Below are positions 63,328 to 64,000 of a stretch of DNA of 64,000 nucleotides, one piece after another. A model generated the notes under the pieces. The model saw only the letters and a list, made by a program, of their open reading frames with translations. It was not told the origin of the DNA and made no database searches. Position numbers and translations under genes: made by a program. Origin of the DNA: Heterohyrax brucei (lineage: Eukaryota > Chordata > Mammalia > Hyracoidea > Procaviidae); contig CM053141.1 in NCBI GenBank assembly GCA_028571685.1, positions 1,302,001-1,366,000 on the forward strand. The letters run 5' to 3'. Each line of letters begins with the position of its first letter. Position 1 is the stretch's first letter.

Positions 63328-63387
63328 TGTCCTTTGAAGAAATAGCAAACTTGAATCTGCAGAATCAGGAGAAAAAGCAGTATTCAG
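63328..63387 (+). other. Candidate 60-bp internal exon of an unidentified gene
   Basis: A strong acceptor ('ccctgtttttcttttcag', ending at 63,327) is followed by a 60-base open segment and a good donor ('cag|gtgagg', intron start at 63,388). Reading from 63,330 it encodes SFEEIANLNLQNQEKKQYS, a hydrophilic, Glu/Gln/Lys-rich peptide. The segment lies in a short island with no recognised repeat (63,266-63,590). I do not recognise the protein, and no neighbouring exon is visible in the window, so it is either one exon of a gene with long introns or a chance match. Confidence 0.35.
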
Positions 63388-63614
63388 GTGAGGTTGGTGG
63401 TCCCCAGAGCAACCTCCCTTGAGCCAGCAGCACGAACCATGTGTGCCTCTGGTGCACACACAGCAAGACGAGGGAAGCGAGCAGAGCTCTAAGGGTGGAG
63501 GCGCTGTGGATGGCTGCAAGTTTCCATGCCTTTGCAAGCTGGGGTACTCGTCGCCCTCCAACATTTGGCCCACACGACACTGATCTGTTCTCCGCAGGGG
63601 ACCCTGCCGGTGTC

Positions 63615-64000
63615 AGAGTGCCACTGCCACAGCTTCCAGCGTCACGGCGGCACACAAGCCACCACAGCGCGACAAGCTGGCAGGTGTGTTGGGGGTTCAG
63701 CTGAGCTTCCAAACTAAGACAGACCAGGAAGAAGGATCTGGGTAGCCTGAAAAGAATGAGCCAGTGAAAACGTTATGACTAGCAGTGGGACACTGTCTGA
63801 CACGGTGCCGGAAAATGAGGTTGGGAGGCACCCAAAAGGCAGCCGGGGAGAGCTGCCGCCTGCAGCAGGGTCAACCTCTGTGACGCGGGTGGGGTCAAAC
63901 TTCTGAGGCCATCATTTTGTGATGTGACGTGAATCAAAATGAGAAGAAACAGCTGCAAACAGTCATTAATAACTGGAACATGGACGGTTTGAAGTATGAA
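63615..64000 (+). mobile_element. RTE LINE 5' end, running out of the window
   Basis: Head block 'cagcttccagcgtcacggcg', then 'cagctgagcttccaaactaa', 'gacagaccaggaagaaggat', 'gtgatgtgacgtgaatcaaa', 'gaacatggacggtttgaagt'. It reaches the point where the endonuclease begins. A 5' end of this completeness suggests a long copy downstream. Confidence 0.85.

Noticed and set aside
1-64000. A hidden multi-gene system (defence, biosynthesis, phage or viral genes)
   Set aside because: All recognisable coding relics belong to RTE, L1 or mariner elements. There are no adjacent intact frames, ribosome binding sites or operon-like spacing; the DNA is mammalian and repeat-dense.

Overview
This window is vertebrate, specifically afrotherian mammal, nuclear DNA. 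I see no intact protein-coding gene, no RNA gene and no bacterial or viral operon. The assignment rests on two repeat families that fill the sequence. One is a tRNA-derived SINE whose 3' end reads 'gtcagaattgactcgatgg' or close variants (AfroSINE type). The other is an RTE-clade LINE whose 3' end reads 'ggcacctaacaac' (like the elephant RTE1 family). Both point to a paenungulate such as elephant, manatee or hyrax; species and family names are from memory, not from a search. Older mammalian layers (MIR, L1, hAT, mariner, MaLR/ERVL-like LTRs) lie underneath.

Layout. 1-5 kb: LTR pieces, an old antisense L1 and a 159-bp homopurine tract. 5.0-6.8 kb: an RTE copy with an inverted 5' part and an extremely GC-rich 3' end. 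7-12.7 kb: antisense L1 pieces around a 2-kb RTE copy (9.7-11.7 kb) and a hAT fragment. 13.9-17.9 kb: many AfroSINEs. 18.1-20.2 kb: an L1 inserted into an LTR with a target-site duplication. 21-25 kb: SINEs, LTRs and a 31-bp minisatellite. 25.3-25.8 kb: two mariner relics head to head. 26-28.2 kb: MIR, a GC-rich patch and two RTE pieces. 29-36 kb: LTRs, a split L1 and the longest RTE remains (32.9-35.7 kb, with endonuclease, linker and start of reverse transcriptase). 37.7-43 kb: three tandem arrays. 43-47 kb: RTE copies and an L1 split by an RTE. 48.7-52.4 kb: a same-strand cluster of RTE fragments. 53-60 kb: two complete solo LTRs, SINEs and L1 3'UTRs. 60-64 kb: L1, RTE and LTR pieces, one candidate exon (63,328-63,387) and the 5' end of another RTE that runs out of the window.

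The elements do not work together as a system. They are decayed relics with stops and frameshifts whose nesting gives a relative chronology: L1, MIR, hAT and MaLR-like LTRs are older hosts; RTE and AfroSINE are younger insertions. The most unusual signals are strongly GC-biased substitution inside RTE 3' ends, a twin-priming-like 5' inversion in an RTE, recurrent RTE breakpoints in the 48.7-52.4 kb cluster, head-plus-tail RTE derivatives, and minisatellites with higher-order order. I found no convincing undescribed functional system. All alignments were made by eye, so boundaries of old repeats are good to about 10-30 bases unless stated.
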